Positions 43,842 to 52,452 of a stretch of 64,000 nt of DNA are shown here, piece after piece. The first letter of the stretch is position 1. Each line of letters starts with the position of its first letter. The stretch spans positions 1 through 64,000 of the forward strand of contig CAVUVM010000002.1 of NCBI GenBank assembly GCA_963744935.1. Direction: 5' to 3'. The notes beneath the pieces are model-generated. The model ran no database searches. It was not told the DNA's origin and was given only the letters and a program-made list of their open reading frames with translations. This DNA comes from Bog-473 sp963744935. GTDB lineage: Bacteria; Actinomycetota; Acidimicrobiia; Acidimicrobiales; RAAP-2. The translations under genes were made by a program, and so were the position numbers.

Positions 43842-43875
43842 GGACTTAGGTCCCCCAGTGGAGGACCTTTAGGCC
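43842..43875. promoter_or_regulatory. Two DosR-like boxes in the divergent gap
   Basis: GGACTTAGGTCC (43842-43853) and GGACCTTTAGGCC (43863-43875) sit 21 bp apart in the 340-bp gap between the DrrAB exporter and the small peptide gene. With its neighbouring bases, the first matches the DosR consensus GGGACTWWAGTCCC at 12 of 14. No other gene lies in this gap. Regulation of either operon is inferred. Confidence 0.45.
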
Positions 43876-43910
43876 TACAGGCAAGACCACTCGATGCAGT
43901 CCAATGGATT

Positions 43911-43928
43911 AGACGGTGCTCACCGTCT
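43911..43928. promoter_or_regulatory. 8-bp inverted repeat before the peptide gene
   Basis: AGACGGTG, 2-bp spacer, CACCGTCT: an 18-bp operator-like palindrome just upstream of the ribosome site (AAGGAG) of the 51-residue peptide gene. The spacer is too short for a good terminator, so a protein-binding site is more likely. Confidence 0.45.
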
Positions 43929-43946
43929 CGGGAAAAGGAGAAAGCG

Positions 43947-44102
43947 ATGAACCGCACCACAACCCGCAAGACCGTCCGTACCACGCACCGGACGCGGCGG
44001 GCCTCCCTGAACCCCTACTACATGGACGACACGGCCTTCACGCTCGGCGACATCCTCCGCGAGCGCGCGTCGGACATATCATCCTCGTCGGTCAATCATT
44101 GA
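43947..44102 (+). CDS. Hypothetical 51-residue peptide
   Basis: ATG 43947 follows GGAAAAGGAG by 6 bases, the strongest ribosome site in the vicinity. The product starts with a basic Thr/Arg-rich leader (MNRTTTRKTVRTTHRTRRAS) and has a more mixed second half (NPYYMDDTAFTLGDILRERA, ending DISSSSVNH), without Cys. No family is recognised. It lies 73 bases before an FtsX/MacB-type exporter operon. Precursor peptide, small regulator or structural protein are open options. It is a candidate for a real short gene. Confidence 0.55.
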   Translation: MNRTTTRKTVRTTHRTRRASLNPYYMDDTAFTLGDILRERASDISSSSVNH

Positions 44103-44175
44103 TCGAGTCCGGTGACGCGCAGCGAATCGCTTTCGCTTTCACAGGACCCGGATTCGTTTCTGCCCACCTCAGACC

Positions 44176-45295
44176 ATGACCTTCTTCGATCTCATTCTGC
44201 GCAATCTCTGGAGGAAGAAGGCCCGCTCCCTCGGACTGCTCCTTGCGGTCGCTGTCGCAGTGATGACGGTGGTGGCCCTCGACGTCACCAGTAGCGGCCT
44301 CGAGCAATCGGCCGCCTCCATCATCACCATCGGTAAGGCTGATTTCACGGTCGCCCAGAAGGGCGCGTCGAGCACGCTCACGAGTACGATCGACAGGAAC
44401 GAGCTGGCCCGGATTCGCCAGACGCCCGGAGTCGAGAGCGCAGTCGGCGTCCTCGTGGAGACCGAGCACATCAATGCCAACAACCCGGTCTTCATTGAAA
44501 TCGGGATTCAACCCAGCGATCTCACCGCCTTCGGCGTCAAGGTCGTCGCCGGGCGCCCCTACGCCGCCACGAGCAACAACGAGGTCATGCTCGGCTGGAC
44601 CGCAGCAGCGAACCTCGGACTGCACGTCGGGGACCGGTTCAGCGCCAACGGCACCGTGAACACGGTGGTCGGCATCTACTCGACGGGCAATGCCTTTGGC
44701 GACGCCGGGCGCGATGTTCCCGCTTCCGGCCCTCCAGGGCTACAACCGACTGGCCGGGATCGTGACGCTGGCGTTCGTAAAGGTGCAGCCCGGCTACGCC
44801 ATCTCGGCCGTGGCGGCCCGCGTGGCCTACGACCAGCCGCAACTGACCACCATCCGGACGGCCAGTCAGTTCGGCCGGGCCGACACGAACCTCGTCTACC
44901 TCCAAGCGGCGGTCAATGGCAGCACGGTCTTGGCGATTCTCATCGGAGCCATCATCGTCGGCAACACCATGTTGCTCTCGCTCTTCGAGCGCACCCGCGA
45001 ATTCGGGCTTCTCCGGGCGTTCGGCTGGACCCGGCGCCGGACCGTGGCCCTTCTCCTCGGCGAGAGCCTCCTGCTCGCCATCGTCGGTGCCGGCGTCGGG
45101 GTCGGGCTGTCCTTCGTCGTCACGGCTCTGCTCGCGCAACTCCCGGCACTCAAGGGCATCCTGCATCCGAACTTCACACAAGGGGCCTTTTGGCGGGCCC
45201 TCTTCACGGCGCTCGTCATGACCTTCATCGGCGCCCTTTATCCGACCACCCGGGCCGCCTTCCTCTCCCCAGGCAAGGCACTCAGTTATGAGTGA
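44176..45295 (+). pseudogene. FtsX/MacB-type ABC permease, one frameshift
   Basis: The first part is the permease N-terminus: an N-terminal helix (LRNLWRKKARSLGLLLAVAV), a periplasmic-type MacB_PCD domain (ADFTVAQKGASSTLTSTIDR, FIEIGIQPSDLTAFGVKVV) and VVGIYSTGNAFGDAG. At about 44706 an extra base in a GGG run shifts the frame. The remainder continues AMFPLPALQGYNRLAG and the FtsX domain with three helices (STVLAILIGAIIVGNTMLLS; RTVALLLGESLLLAIVGAGV; FWRALFTALVMTFIGALYPT), ending SPGKALSYE at 45295. Correcting one base gives a normal protein of about 372 residues. The end overlaps the ATPase start at 45288. Confidence 0.75.
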
Positions 45296-45995
45296 CGAAA
45301 CACTGGCCGTAGAGCTGAAGGAGGTGACGCGGGTCTTCCCCGGCCAGGTCAATGCGCTCGCTGGGGTGGACCTGACCGTCTCCTACGGGGAGACGGTGGC
45401 CATCACCGGTCCGTCGGGCTGCGGCAAGTCGACCCTGCTGCACCTCCTGGCCGCTATCGATTCGCCCACCACAGGTTCGGTGGTCGTCGCCGGCCAGGAT
45501 CTGTCCGAGCTCCGAGACCTCAGTCGCTACCGACGCAACCGGGTGGGTCTCGTCTTCCAGTTCCACAACCTGCTCCCCCAGCTCACCGCCCTCGCCAACG
45601 TGGAAATGCCGATGTTCGGCACTCACCGGTCGACTCGTCAACGAAAGCTCCGGGCCCGCGAGCTACTGGCCCAGGTCGACCTCGGACACTGCGAGAGTCG
45701 CCTCCCCACGGAGCTGTCGGGGGGCGAGCGCCAGCGGGTGGCCATTGCCCGGGCACTGGCGAACGAGCCAGACATTCTTCTGGCCGATGAGCCCACAGGG
45801 AGCCTCGACTCGGCGTCGACCAGCCGCTTTCTCGACCTCATCGAGGAGCTCGGTTCCTCGGGGAAGACCATCGTCATGGTGACCCACGCCGCCGACGTCG
45901 CGACGCATGCCCATCGCGTCATCACAATGCGAGACGGACGCATCCTCGATTCGACGCACGCATTCGATCAGGATCGCTTTGCCCTCGCGACCTGA
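45288..45995 (+). CDS. LolD/MacB-type ABC transporter ATP-binding protein
   Basis: 235 residues. Walker A ITGPSGCGKSTLLHLLAAID, Q-loop VGLVFQFHNLLPQL, signature LSGGERQRVAIARALANEPD, Walker B LLADEPTGSLDSASTSRFLD and His loop VMVTHAADVATHAHRV. It partners with the FtsX-type permease just upstream. Family roles include lipoprotein or antimicrobial-peptide export or mechanical signalling. The start overlaps the permease end by 8 bases; the stop overlaps the next gene (TGATG). Confidence 0.93.
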   Translation: MSDETLAVELKEVTRVFPGQVNALAGVDLTVSYGETVAITGPSGCGKSTLLHLLAAIDSPTTGSVVVAGQDLSELRDLSRYRRNRVGLVFQFHNLLPQLTALANVEMPMFGTHRSTRQRKLRARELLAQVDLGHCESRLPTELSGGERQRVAIARALANEPDILLADEPTGSLDSASTSRFLDLIEELGSSGKTIVMVTHAADVATHAHRVITMRDGRILDSTHAFDQDRFALAT

Positions 45996-46930
45996 TGCCA
46001 CTACGAACGAAATGCAGAGATCGGCGGAGTCACCATAATGCGCTCCTCGCCTGTGGCGGGCTGGTCCTCGTTTCGGTGTTGCTCGTGCCGATGTCTCCTT
46101 CAGCAGCGTCCGACAGCCGGTTGGTTCGCGTGGGGCTCTTTGGCGACTCCCTCGCCGTTCAATCGGAACCGTATTTCAACTACCTGCTGCAAGCAGGTGG
46201 CAAGGCGACGGTCAGCGACTTCGCCTACGGCGGCACCGCCGCCTGCGATTGGCTTCCCAGGATGCGCCAATATGCACGGACCGAGCATCCGCGGGCAGTG
46301 GTCTTCGAATTCGTGGGAAACACATTCACTTCATGTATGAGCGGCTGTCCATCGGGCTCCCCTACTGCGGTGCGTCGGTATTGCTCGGCCGTGTCGACAG
46401 CGATTCAAACCTTCCTTGGGGTGGGGACTCACATATATCTGGTCGGTACTCCGATCAGCCGGACGCAATGGATTGCCCATGATCCCGGGTGGGACACCCT
46501 CAACTTGGCTTTCGCCGCTTTGGCCGCAAAACACCCCGATCGTGTGACATATATCGACGCGGGAAGGACAGTCGAGGGGCCCCATCAGTCGTTCGTCTGG
46601 ACGTTGCCGTGCCTTTCTTTCGAACCCTGTACCGGTCCGACGATCGCCGGAGTGAGAACCAACGTGGTTCGTTCCCCTGATGGTGTCCACTTCTGCCCCG
46701 ACCAGAGCGGCAACGCGGTGGGCCAGGTCACCCGCTGCGACGTATACAGCTCCGGCGCGTTTCGCTTCGCCGCCGCAATGGCGGGCCCCGTGATTCGAGC
46801 GTTCGCCCTGGGGAGGACTCGGCGGGAGTCGCTAGGTGCGCAAAGAGCCAAGGGGTTCTCGACCGGCGTCGGGAGGCAGCACCGCCGATGCCGTGAGGAG
46901 CTGCGTGACGAAACCGTGACCAAACTGTGA
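45995..46930 (+). CDS. Secreted SGNH-like hydrolase (GDSL type)
   Basis: 311 residues. The N-terminal signal/anchor helix (ALLACGGLVLVSVLLVPMSP) ends near 38. SGNH blocks: the nucleophile block VGLFGDSLAVQSEPYF, FAYGGTAACDWLPRMR, FEFVGNTFTSC, and the catalytic Asp/His block VRSPDGVHFCPDQ. It contains several cysteines that may form disulfides outside the cell. The ATG overlaps the upstream ATPase stop. Acyl or acetyl ester hydrolysis on the envelope is likely; the substrate is unknown. Confidence 0.85.
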   Translation: MPLRTKCRDRRSHHNALLACGGLVLVSVLLVPMSPSAASDSRLVRVGLFGDSLAVQSEPYFNYLLQAGGKATVSDFAYGGTAACDWLPRMRQYARTEHPRAVVFEFVGNTFTSCMSGCPSGSPTAVRRYCSAVSTAIQTFLGVGTHIYLVGTPISRTQWIAHDPGWDTLNLAFAALAAKHPDRVTYIDAGRTVEGPHQSFVWTLPCLSFEPCTGPTIAGVRTNVVRSPDGVHFCPDQSGNAVGQVTRCDVYSSGAFRFAAAMAGPVIRAFALGRTRRESLGAQRAKGFSTGVGRQHRRCREELRDETVTKL

Positions 46931-47053
46931 TGCACTCCTAAACGAAGAAATCATTCCAATCGAAGCTTGACGGACTGCCCACGAGCTGACTAACTCAGCG
47001 TCGAGGAACGGCGTTTCCATTGGTAACGACTGTGTGAAAGTAGGAGGAGCACC

Positions 47054-47941
47054 TTGAGGGGCGAGCAGGTGTCGACATCAAGTCTCGACTGGCAGCGCAG
47101 TGGGCGACGGCATGGACCAACAGTGGTACGTCTCACCGTGGGAGCTTGCCTGATCTTCGGAATGGTGGCGGGGTGCCTGCTCGCCGCACCCGCAGACGCT
47201 TCGGGTCCTCCAACATGCATAAGCGCTCACAAATACAAGGCCTCGACTACGTGCAAGCTGCCTGCGGGAGTCAAGAGCGTGACTCTCAAGCTCGCAGGGG
47301 CCGGCGGCGGGAGCGGTGGACCCGGCGCCGTCTTTCCCGGCGGCGCGGGGGGCTCGGGTTCGGTCGTGAAGGGAACCTACGCCGTGTCGACCCATCAAGT
47401 GCTCCAGATCAGCGTCGGTACCAAGGGGACGGACGGGACCAGCAACCCGGGCACGGCGGGCGAAGGCGGGGGTCCCGGCGGTGGTATGGGCGGCAGTGGA
47501 ACCGGACCCAATCCCAACCTCGGCGGTGGCGGAGGAGGCGGCGGGTACTCGAGCGTCGTCGACACCACGACGAGTACCGACCTCGCTACAGCCGGTGGTG
47601 GCGGCGGCGGTGGAGGTGGTGGTAACAGTCAGCAGGGCAACTCGAATGATGAGGGAGGAGCCGGCGGTTCGAACGGTGGTAACGGCGGAAGCGGCGAAGG
47701 CACCGGCGGTTTGGCCGGCGCGTCCTCGAGCAGCGCTGGCGGCACCGGAGGGTCCAACACGAACGAGGCCGGTGGTGGTGGCGGCGGCGCCGGTTGCAAT
47801 GGTGGCGGCGCCGGCTCAAGTGGTGCGGTCAGCAACGACAACGGATCCGGAGGAGGCGGAGGTGCTGGCGCTTCGTGTGGTGGCACAGATACGGGAAGCC
47901 ACGCCGGCAACGGTTACGTGAAGCTCACCTTCACGACGTGA
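47054..47941 (+). CDS. Secreted glycine-rich protein
   Basis: About 295 residues from TTG 47054 (AGGAGGAGC upstream; GTG 47069 is possible). A signal segment (VVRLTVGACLIFGMVAGCLL, AAPADASG cleavage region) is followed by a short folded stretch (TCISAHKYKASTTCKLPAGV). About 200 residues dominated by Gly, Ser, Asn and Ala follow (GGAGGSNGGNGG, GGGGGGGGGGGN) and end in GNGYVKLTFTT. This beta-strand/Gly-loop pattern is that of bacterial glycine-rich surface proteins. It recalls PE_PGRS-type composition but lacks a PE domain. Confidence 0.75.
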   Translation: MRGEQVSTSSLDWQRSGRRHGPTVVRLTVGACLIFGMVAGCLLAAPADASGPPTCISAHKYKASTTCKLPAGVKSVTLKLAGAGGGSGGPGAVFPGGAGGSGSVVKGTYAVSTHQVLQISVGTKGTDGTSNPGTAGEGGGPGGGMGGSGTGPNPNLGGGGGGGGYSSVVDTTTSTDLATAGGGGGGGGGGNSQQGNSNDEGGAGGSNGGNGGSGEGTGGLAGASSSSAGGTGGSNTNEAGGGGGGAGCNGGGAGSSGAVSNDNGSGGGGGAGASCGGTDTGSHAGNGYVKLTFTT

Positions 47942-48180
47942 GCTGCCCGGGGGCATTTCTCGCGGCGACAGCGTTCCAGGATGCACCGGTTCTCGAAGGG
48001 TTCCCGAGGTTCCCGGCACGTTCAACGGTGGTCATCCGCCGGAACGCCAAGAAACACTTCGACAACGCCCCATCTTCTCCGAAGAGCCGGGGTTAGCTTC
48101 CTCCTCCTTGTGCCGGTGCTATGGGCAGACTTGAAGCACCCCGATGGCGACCGGGCTCGCCTGAGTCATAGCGTCGGAGC

Positions 48181-48762
48181 ATGGCGAACACCTCCCAAGC
48201 TCGATCGCACAAGACCCGTGACGCCAGCGGAGGTGTACGGGCTGGAGACTTCGACGCCGGCGCCCTCTTCGAGGCTCTGGATCGTCAGCGGCTGGAGAGG
48301 GAGCTGAGTTGGCGCCAGGTCGCCGAAGCCATCTGGGCGCAATCCTCTGAGCTCAACGACCGACGTCAAGACCACCCCATAGCAGCCGAAACGATCACCG
48401 GGATGCGGAGGCGGAACAACATCTCCTGCCAGCATGCACTGTTCATGCTGCGGTGGATCGGCCGTGGACCCGAGGAGTTCGTCGTCGATCCCGTTGCGGG
48501 TACCGCTGGGGTCGGACTGCCTGTGGCCGGATCGGACCGTCGACTCCGATGGAACTTGGGTGCGCTCTACGAAGCGATGAATATCCGCCGCCGCGACGAG
48601 CGCCTCACTTGGAAGTCGTTGGCAGACCTGCTGGGCTGCACGCAGAGCCAGCTGACCGGGATCAAGACCGCCCGCTTTGCCATCGGAATGCGCCTTGCGA
48701 TGCGCATCACCCAGTGGCTGGCCTGTCCGGCCGCTGAATTCATCTACGCAGCAGCCTGGTAG
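48181..48762 (+). CDS. Protein with two XRE-type helix-turn-helix regions
   Basis: 193 residues. Two similar halves (about 24-90 and 125-190) each begin LFEALDRQRLERELSWRQVA or LYEAMNIRRRDERLTWKSLA. Both fit Cro/CI-type HTH folds (second half: ADLLGCTQSQLTGIKTARF). A linker GTAGVGLPVAGS separates them. Tandem HTHs can bind a palindrome as one chain. The target is unknown. It may be a repressor or an accessory DNA-binding protein, as it stands alone. Confidence 0.7.
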   Translation: MANTSQARSHKTRDASGGVRAGDFDAGALFEALDRQRLERELSWRQVAEAIWAQSSELNDRRQDHPIAAETITGMRRRNNISCQHALFMLRWIGRGPEEFVVDPVAGTAGVGLPVAGSDRRLRWNLGALYEAMNIRRRDERLTWKSLADLLGCTQSQLTGIKTARFAIGMRLAMRITQWLACPAAEFIYAAAW

Positions 48763-49305
48763 GCGCCTTCTGCATGGCGAACTGGGTCACCTGAAGGTAC
48801 GTGAGTTGTGATGCGAGCACAGGATCGGGACGCCCCGCATGCCGGCGATCCGGCCAGACCGTTTTGGTACGTCGGTCGAACATAGAGGTGGCTGAAGCCG
48901 CCACTCGAAGCCTCGTCGCGCTCTAGCACGACCTGTCGTTGAACCTCGAGTCTGGCCGGTCAGCCGTTGGCAAGACCTTGGCGGCACACCTGGCACAGCT
49001 GGCCACTGGGTGAGCCGCCGATTTTCACTAGCGGGTCCGCACGGCGTCGAAGCTCGGCGTCGGCCGACCAAACCCGCTTGACCCCCGTCCGGAACTCATT
49101 GGCGAGCAAGAGTGAACGGCGAAGGCCCTCGGCAGGCGGAGGTAGAACCACCGCAGGTTCGCCGGGTCTCCACGTTGTCCAAAGCCTCGAACGCGTCTCG
49201 CGTAGCCGATCCATCAGCCATAAGGTGCTCGCATCTGCGGCCAGCGCGGTCGGATTGGTGTCGTGGCCTAGGATTCGTGTTACACGCTAAAAGAGAGGCC
49301 GAATC
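48763..49305. other. Spacer with one doubtful small gene
   Basis: About 540 bases. Only one frame on the minus strand (48960-49214) looks at all protein-like and is listed separately; its CxxC pair is in QLCQVCRQGL. The rest shows nothing recognisable. AAAAGAGAGG at about 49288 is the ribosome site of the next gene. Confidence 0.4.
48960..49214 (-). CDS. Doubtful 84-residue hypothetical protein
   Basis: From an ATG at 49214: MDRLRETRSRLWTTWRPGEP and LLLANEFRTGVKRVWSADAE, ending ADPLVKIGGSPSGQLCQVCR. A C-terminal CxxC suggests a small metal or redox site, but there is no clear ribosome site and no known relative. Could be spurious. Confidence 0.25.
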   Translation of the reverse strand: MDRLRETRSRLWTTWRPGEPAVVLPPPAEGLRRSLLLANEFRTGVKRVWSADAELRRRADPLVKIGGSPSGQLCQVCRQGLANG

Positions 49306-49557
49306 ATGTTGGCGAATGTATTTGGGCCTGCCCTTCCAATCGTCGTCTTGCTGGGGATTGCTCTTCCGCTGTGGGCGATCGTTGATGCGATTAGTCGGCC
49401 CGCCGTGGCCTTCTATGCGGCAGGCTCAAACAAAACCGCATGGGTCATCGTGCTGGTGGTGTTCACATTCGTCTTGGGCATTGGCCCCTTCCTCGCTGCG
49501 TTCTACCTTGTTAGCGTACGGAGGAAGGTTCAGCAGCAGATGCAACTGCGTCGCTGA
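49306..49557 (+). CDS. Small membrane protein, DUF2516/PLDc_N-like
   Basis: 83 residues. Two helices (ALPIVVLLGIALPLWAIVDA and KTAWVIVLVVFTFVLGIGPF), with the IVDAISRPAVAFYAAGSNKTAW loop characteristic of DUF2516 or phospholipase-D-N-terminal-type proteins. ATG 49306 follows AAAAGAGAGG. It is likely a membrane scaffold or an accessory protein; its function is not defined. Confidence 0.7.
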   Translation: MLANVFGPALPIVVLLGIALPLWAIVDAISRPAVAFYAAGSNKTAWVIVLVVFTFVLGIGPFLAAFYLVSVRRKVQQQMQLRR

Positions 49558-49883
49558 ACCGGCGATCTGGGGCACAGCTCGCCGGACGAGGCCACCTACC
49601 CGGCGCTTGTGAGATATGAGATGCCGACACTTTGCTCCTGGCCGACCTCGTCGCCGAACACAAGGGTGCATGTGACACCGACCGCTTGCTGGGCTGACGT
49701 AAGGCGGGCACTGATACTCGGCACTGGATAATGGAAGCCCGGCGCGTCGCGGCGAATCGCGAACCGCGACCGTCATCACGCTCCCGCCATTTAGGCATGC
49801 ACCTCAGCGCGATGAGGTCGCGCCTTCGTGAGGGACATGCACGGAGACCGACCATCCCTACCGGCCAGCGCTCACAACAAGTA
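49558..49883. other. Spacer without recognisable content
   Basis: About 325 bases between the small membrane gene and the beta-propeller gene, which converge. I see no convincing gene, promoter or hairpin with a T run. Open frames here look random. Confidence 0.4.
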
Positions 49884-50933
49884 TCAAGGTGGAGCTTGCC
49901 AGTTGACCAGGTTGTTGCTCCTCACGATGCCAATGCGGGCGTGACCCCAGCCGCCGTAGGTCGTCAGTTCGGTACTGCCGGCGTAAGTCAGATAGTCCTC
50001 TCCGTGGGGACCAACGCAGAGAAACGCGGAGTTGGCATGCTCGTAATTGACGCTCGAGATTCCGCTGCCTGAATCGAAGGACTGGCTCGGTATCACGATC
50101 TGCTGACCCGTGACCCAGTGGAGCCAGGTTGACGGCACCGACGGATCTCCTGGCCCCAAGGTGAAGATGAAGGGTTGGTCGAGGGTGTTCGATGTCGCCA
50201 CAAGTCGCCAGATTCCCCCCGTTGCGACGAACTCATAATTCTCGACGGTGTCGTTGTAAATCCGAATGTCGGGCTGGCCGACGAGATGGAAAGTGCCACT
50301 GAGGGTCGGGGCCCATGCGATCTCGAAGTGCTGAGACGTGGTTCCGGCTTTGAATCCAAGGACCACTCCACGGCCGGTGAACGCGAGTGCAGCGTCAATC
50401 ATCCGGCGCGCCAGCCCGTGACCGAGCGGGTGGCCGGATGACCAGAACGCCAACGAGTCATCACGGCTCGTGCGATATTCCAAGCCGGAGGGCGTCTGAT
50501 AGGTGACAATGAAGCGGCCAGAAGGATCCCGGACGATATCGGGTGACGCGGCATTCGTGGCAATGACACACGGCGAGGTCCAATGCATCAGGTCGGCGCT
50601 AGACGAGATCGCAACGCTGAAGCGCACATAGGGAGGCGCCTTTGTCTCGGTCATATCGCTGTAGAGCATGTGCCATGTACCGCCGGACCACTGCAGTGCT
50701 TGATCCTTTACGCCGACATGGGTGAACGACAGGATCGGATTGCGCAACGCCGACCAATCGATGGTGCGATGCGGCGTGCCGACGATGCAGTCGTGGTCGT
50801 GCCCTGGAGTAACGGTTGCCCCGGCCGGACGGGCGGGAGCGATCAGGGCTGCCAGCACCACACCGGCCTGGATGAAGATCCGCACGCGAGCACGATACGG
50901 CGAGCGCCCGATCATGGATCTGTCTTCCGACAT
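49884..50933 (-). CDS. Secreted five-bladed beta-propeller glycoside hydrolase-like protein (GH43/62 type)
   Basis: 349 residues. A signal sequence (RVRIFIQAGVVLAALIAPAR, then PAGATVTPGHDH) is followed by repeated propeller blades: FTHVGVKDQALQWSGGTWHM, SADLMHWTSPCVIATNAASP, TGRGVVLGFKAGTTSQHFEI and EFVATGGIWRLVATSNTLDQ. The pattern of SADLMHWT and PDIVRDPSGRFIVTYQ is typical of arabinan/xylan-type hydrolases. I cannot place the catalytic acids with confidence. It is likely secreted; substrate unknown. Confidence 0.75.
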   Translation of the reverse strand: MSEDRSMIGRSPYRARVRIFIQAGVVLAALIAPARPAGATVTPGHDHDCIVGTPHRTIDWSALRNPILSFTHVGVKDQALQWSGGTWHMLYSDMTETKAPPYVRFSVAISSSADLMHWTSPCVIATNAASPDIVRDPSGRFIVTYQTPSGLEYRTSRDDSLAFWSSGHPLGHGLARRMIDAALAFTGRGVVLGFKAGTTSQHFEIAWAPTLSGTFHLVGQPDIRIYNDTVENYEFVATGGIWRLVATSNTLDQPFIFTLGPGDPSVPSTWLHWVTGQQIVIPSQSFDSGSGISSVNYEHANSAFLCVGPHGEDYLTYAGSTELTTYGGWGHARIGIVRSNNLVNWQAPP

Positions 50934-50989
50934 GTGGCCGGTTCAGTGTCGCACGAGACTTCCATGACGTGACGCGGCATCCACCGCCG

Positions 50990-51289
50990 TCAGTTCCGCT
51001 GGCGCGACGACTGGGCGCGGACCGTGTCGCGGATGAGCATGAACCGCATCGACCAGTACCCAGGCCGCGGCTCAGGAAGCTCGTGCCGGGACCAGAAGAA
51101 CCCGGTCAACGTGACAGCGGCGGCGGCGAGCCAGAAGATGATCCCGACGGCCAGGACCCACGGCGTGGATCCCAACGACATCACGATGAGTCCCGCAATG
51201 GCGACGGCCAACCCGACGTACCCCACTCGCAGGGCCCAGACAGCCATCTTCCAGTGTCCGTTGTATTGCAGCTCTGGCGGCTCGTCCAT
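50990..51289 (-). CDS. Hypothetical small membrane protein
   Basis: 99 residues from ATG 51289 (MDEPPELQYNGHWKMAVWAL). Two transmembrane helices (VGYVGLAVAIAGLIVMSL and VLAVGIIFWLAAAAVTLTGF) precede a basic tail (SMRFMLIRDTVRAQSSRQRN). No family is recognised beyond similar actinobacterial membrane proteins. It is transcribed with neighbours on the minus strand. Confidence 0.6.
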   Translation of the reverse strand: MDEPPELQYNGHWKMAVWALRVGYVGLAVAIAGLIVMSLGSTPWVLAVGIIFWLAAAAVTLTGFFWSRHELPEPRPGYWSMRFMLIRDTVRAQSSRQRN

Positions 51290-51365
51290 GCCAGAGATTG
51301 TTCCACGGTGCCGCGACAAGGGTCATTCGTCCTCGGGGCACCAAAGCCCTAACATCCGTTCACGG

Positions 51366-51968
51366 CTACTGGCCATTCGTGATCGCGTTGTTGTGGCGAC
51401 GGTGACGTCGTACAAAGATCGCCACAATCAGGCCGCTCAATGCCAATCCGAAGACGAGGATCGCCAAGTCCTTTGTCGAGTGATGTCCGCTGGCTACTCG
51501 TCCAAGGCCATACGTCGTTGCTGCGACTGACAATGCGAAGGCAATCGACGCCACGAAGTTCCAAAGGACGAACTGGCGATACTGCATCCTCGCAGTTCCC
51601 GAGATAATCGCCGGGGTGAAGAATACGGCCAGCCTCCCCCACTTGGCGTAGGCAAGCTCGCCCTTGTCCCTGAGTTTCTGGCGTCGGGCCTGTCGTTTGC
51701 CGGGGCGATCGAGCAACTGGGGACCCCAGCGGAACCCAATTCGGTAACCAATTAATCCGCCGATTTCACCCGCAATCGAAGCGATGACGATGATTGCGGC
51801 AAGATTCAGATTGCCCTGGCTCGCCCCCACTGCGGCCGCACCGAGGGCCGCACTGCCGACGGCTGGAACACCTGCCCAAGATGCCATGACGGCTAGGAAA
51901 AGAAGCAGGTACTCCCACCAGTTGGTGCCCCCACCGGTCATCGAAACTGCCCCGGAAGTTGCACCCAT
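51366..51968 (-). CDS. DedA/SNARE-associated (VTT) family membrane protein
   Basis: 200 residues with five or six helices. Family marks are VPAVGSAALGAAAVGASQGN, IASIAGEIGGLIGYRIGFRW with the conserved Gly-rich reentrant segment, and KWGRLAVFFTPAIISGTARM. DedA proteins act in lipid scrambling and undecaprenyl-phosphate recycling. The start at 51968 gives MGATSGAVS. It is next to a ClC-type channel gene on the opposite strand. Confidence 0.85.
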   Translation of the reverse strand: MGATSGAVSMTGGGTNWWEYLLLFLAVMASWAGVPAVGSAALGAAAVGASQGNLNLAAIIVIASIAGEIGGLIGYRIGFRWGPQLLDRPGKRQARRQKLRDKGELAYAKWGRLAVFFTPAIISGTARMQYRQFVLWNFVASIAFALSVAATTYGLGRVASGHHSTKDLAILVFGLALSGLIVAIFVRRHRRHNNAITNGQ

Positions 51969-52452
51969 CCCAGAACCACGAACTGCCTCCCTTGCCTAGA
52001 CAGCCGATGGCCGATGGCCGATTGGTCCTATTGTCGCTCGTTGCGGACGGAAGCGGCACTGGCCATCGGGGGCGCCCCGCGGCCCGCCTGACGGGTCCTC
52101 CCTCAGCACGTGACGGTTGAGGTGACGCACATCTCCGGCCCCAAGTCAGAGACGTGAAGGTCTGCGATGTCTGAGTCAGAATCCGACCTTGTCTCGCTTG
52201 CGGTTCCTGGCGAACGTGCTCCCTTTTTCCGCTGGTTACGACCACCCGACTCCAGTCGACACACATCGAACGGGGAAGATGTCCGGACGCGGTCCGCTGA
52301 ACGAGTTCACTCACATCGGGGAGTTCCCGGATGCCGATTGGAAATCGTCCACGACCGAAATTCGACACGTTGTAGTCGCTGGGCTTGCTCGATGTGACCC
52401 CTGAGCCCTCATCCCGCGCTTGCATGAGTCTCTGTGAGTACTGTGACGAAAA
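51969..52452. other. Divergent intergenic region, no firm gene
   Basis: About 480 bases between the DedA gene and the ClC channel gene, which diverge, so promoters for both should lie here. A forward frame at 52189-52404 (VLPFSAGYDHPTPVDTHRTG, then RGPLNEFTHIGEFPDADWKS) looks protein-like but has no family or ribosome site. I report no gene. Confidence 0.35.

Noticed and set aside
43911..43928. A terminator before the peptide gene
   Set aside because: The palindrome has only a 2-base spacer and no T run, and a ribosome site follows at once, so an operator is more likely.
47280..47900. The Gly-codon-rich stretch as a DNA repeat array
   Set aside because: The repetition comes from GGN codons of a glycine-rich protein. 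No exact repeat unit with constant spacing is present, so it is not CRISPR or a satellite.
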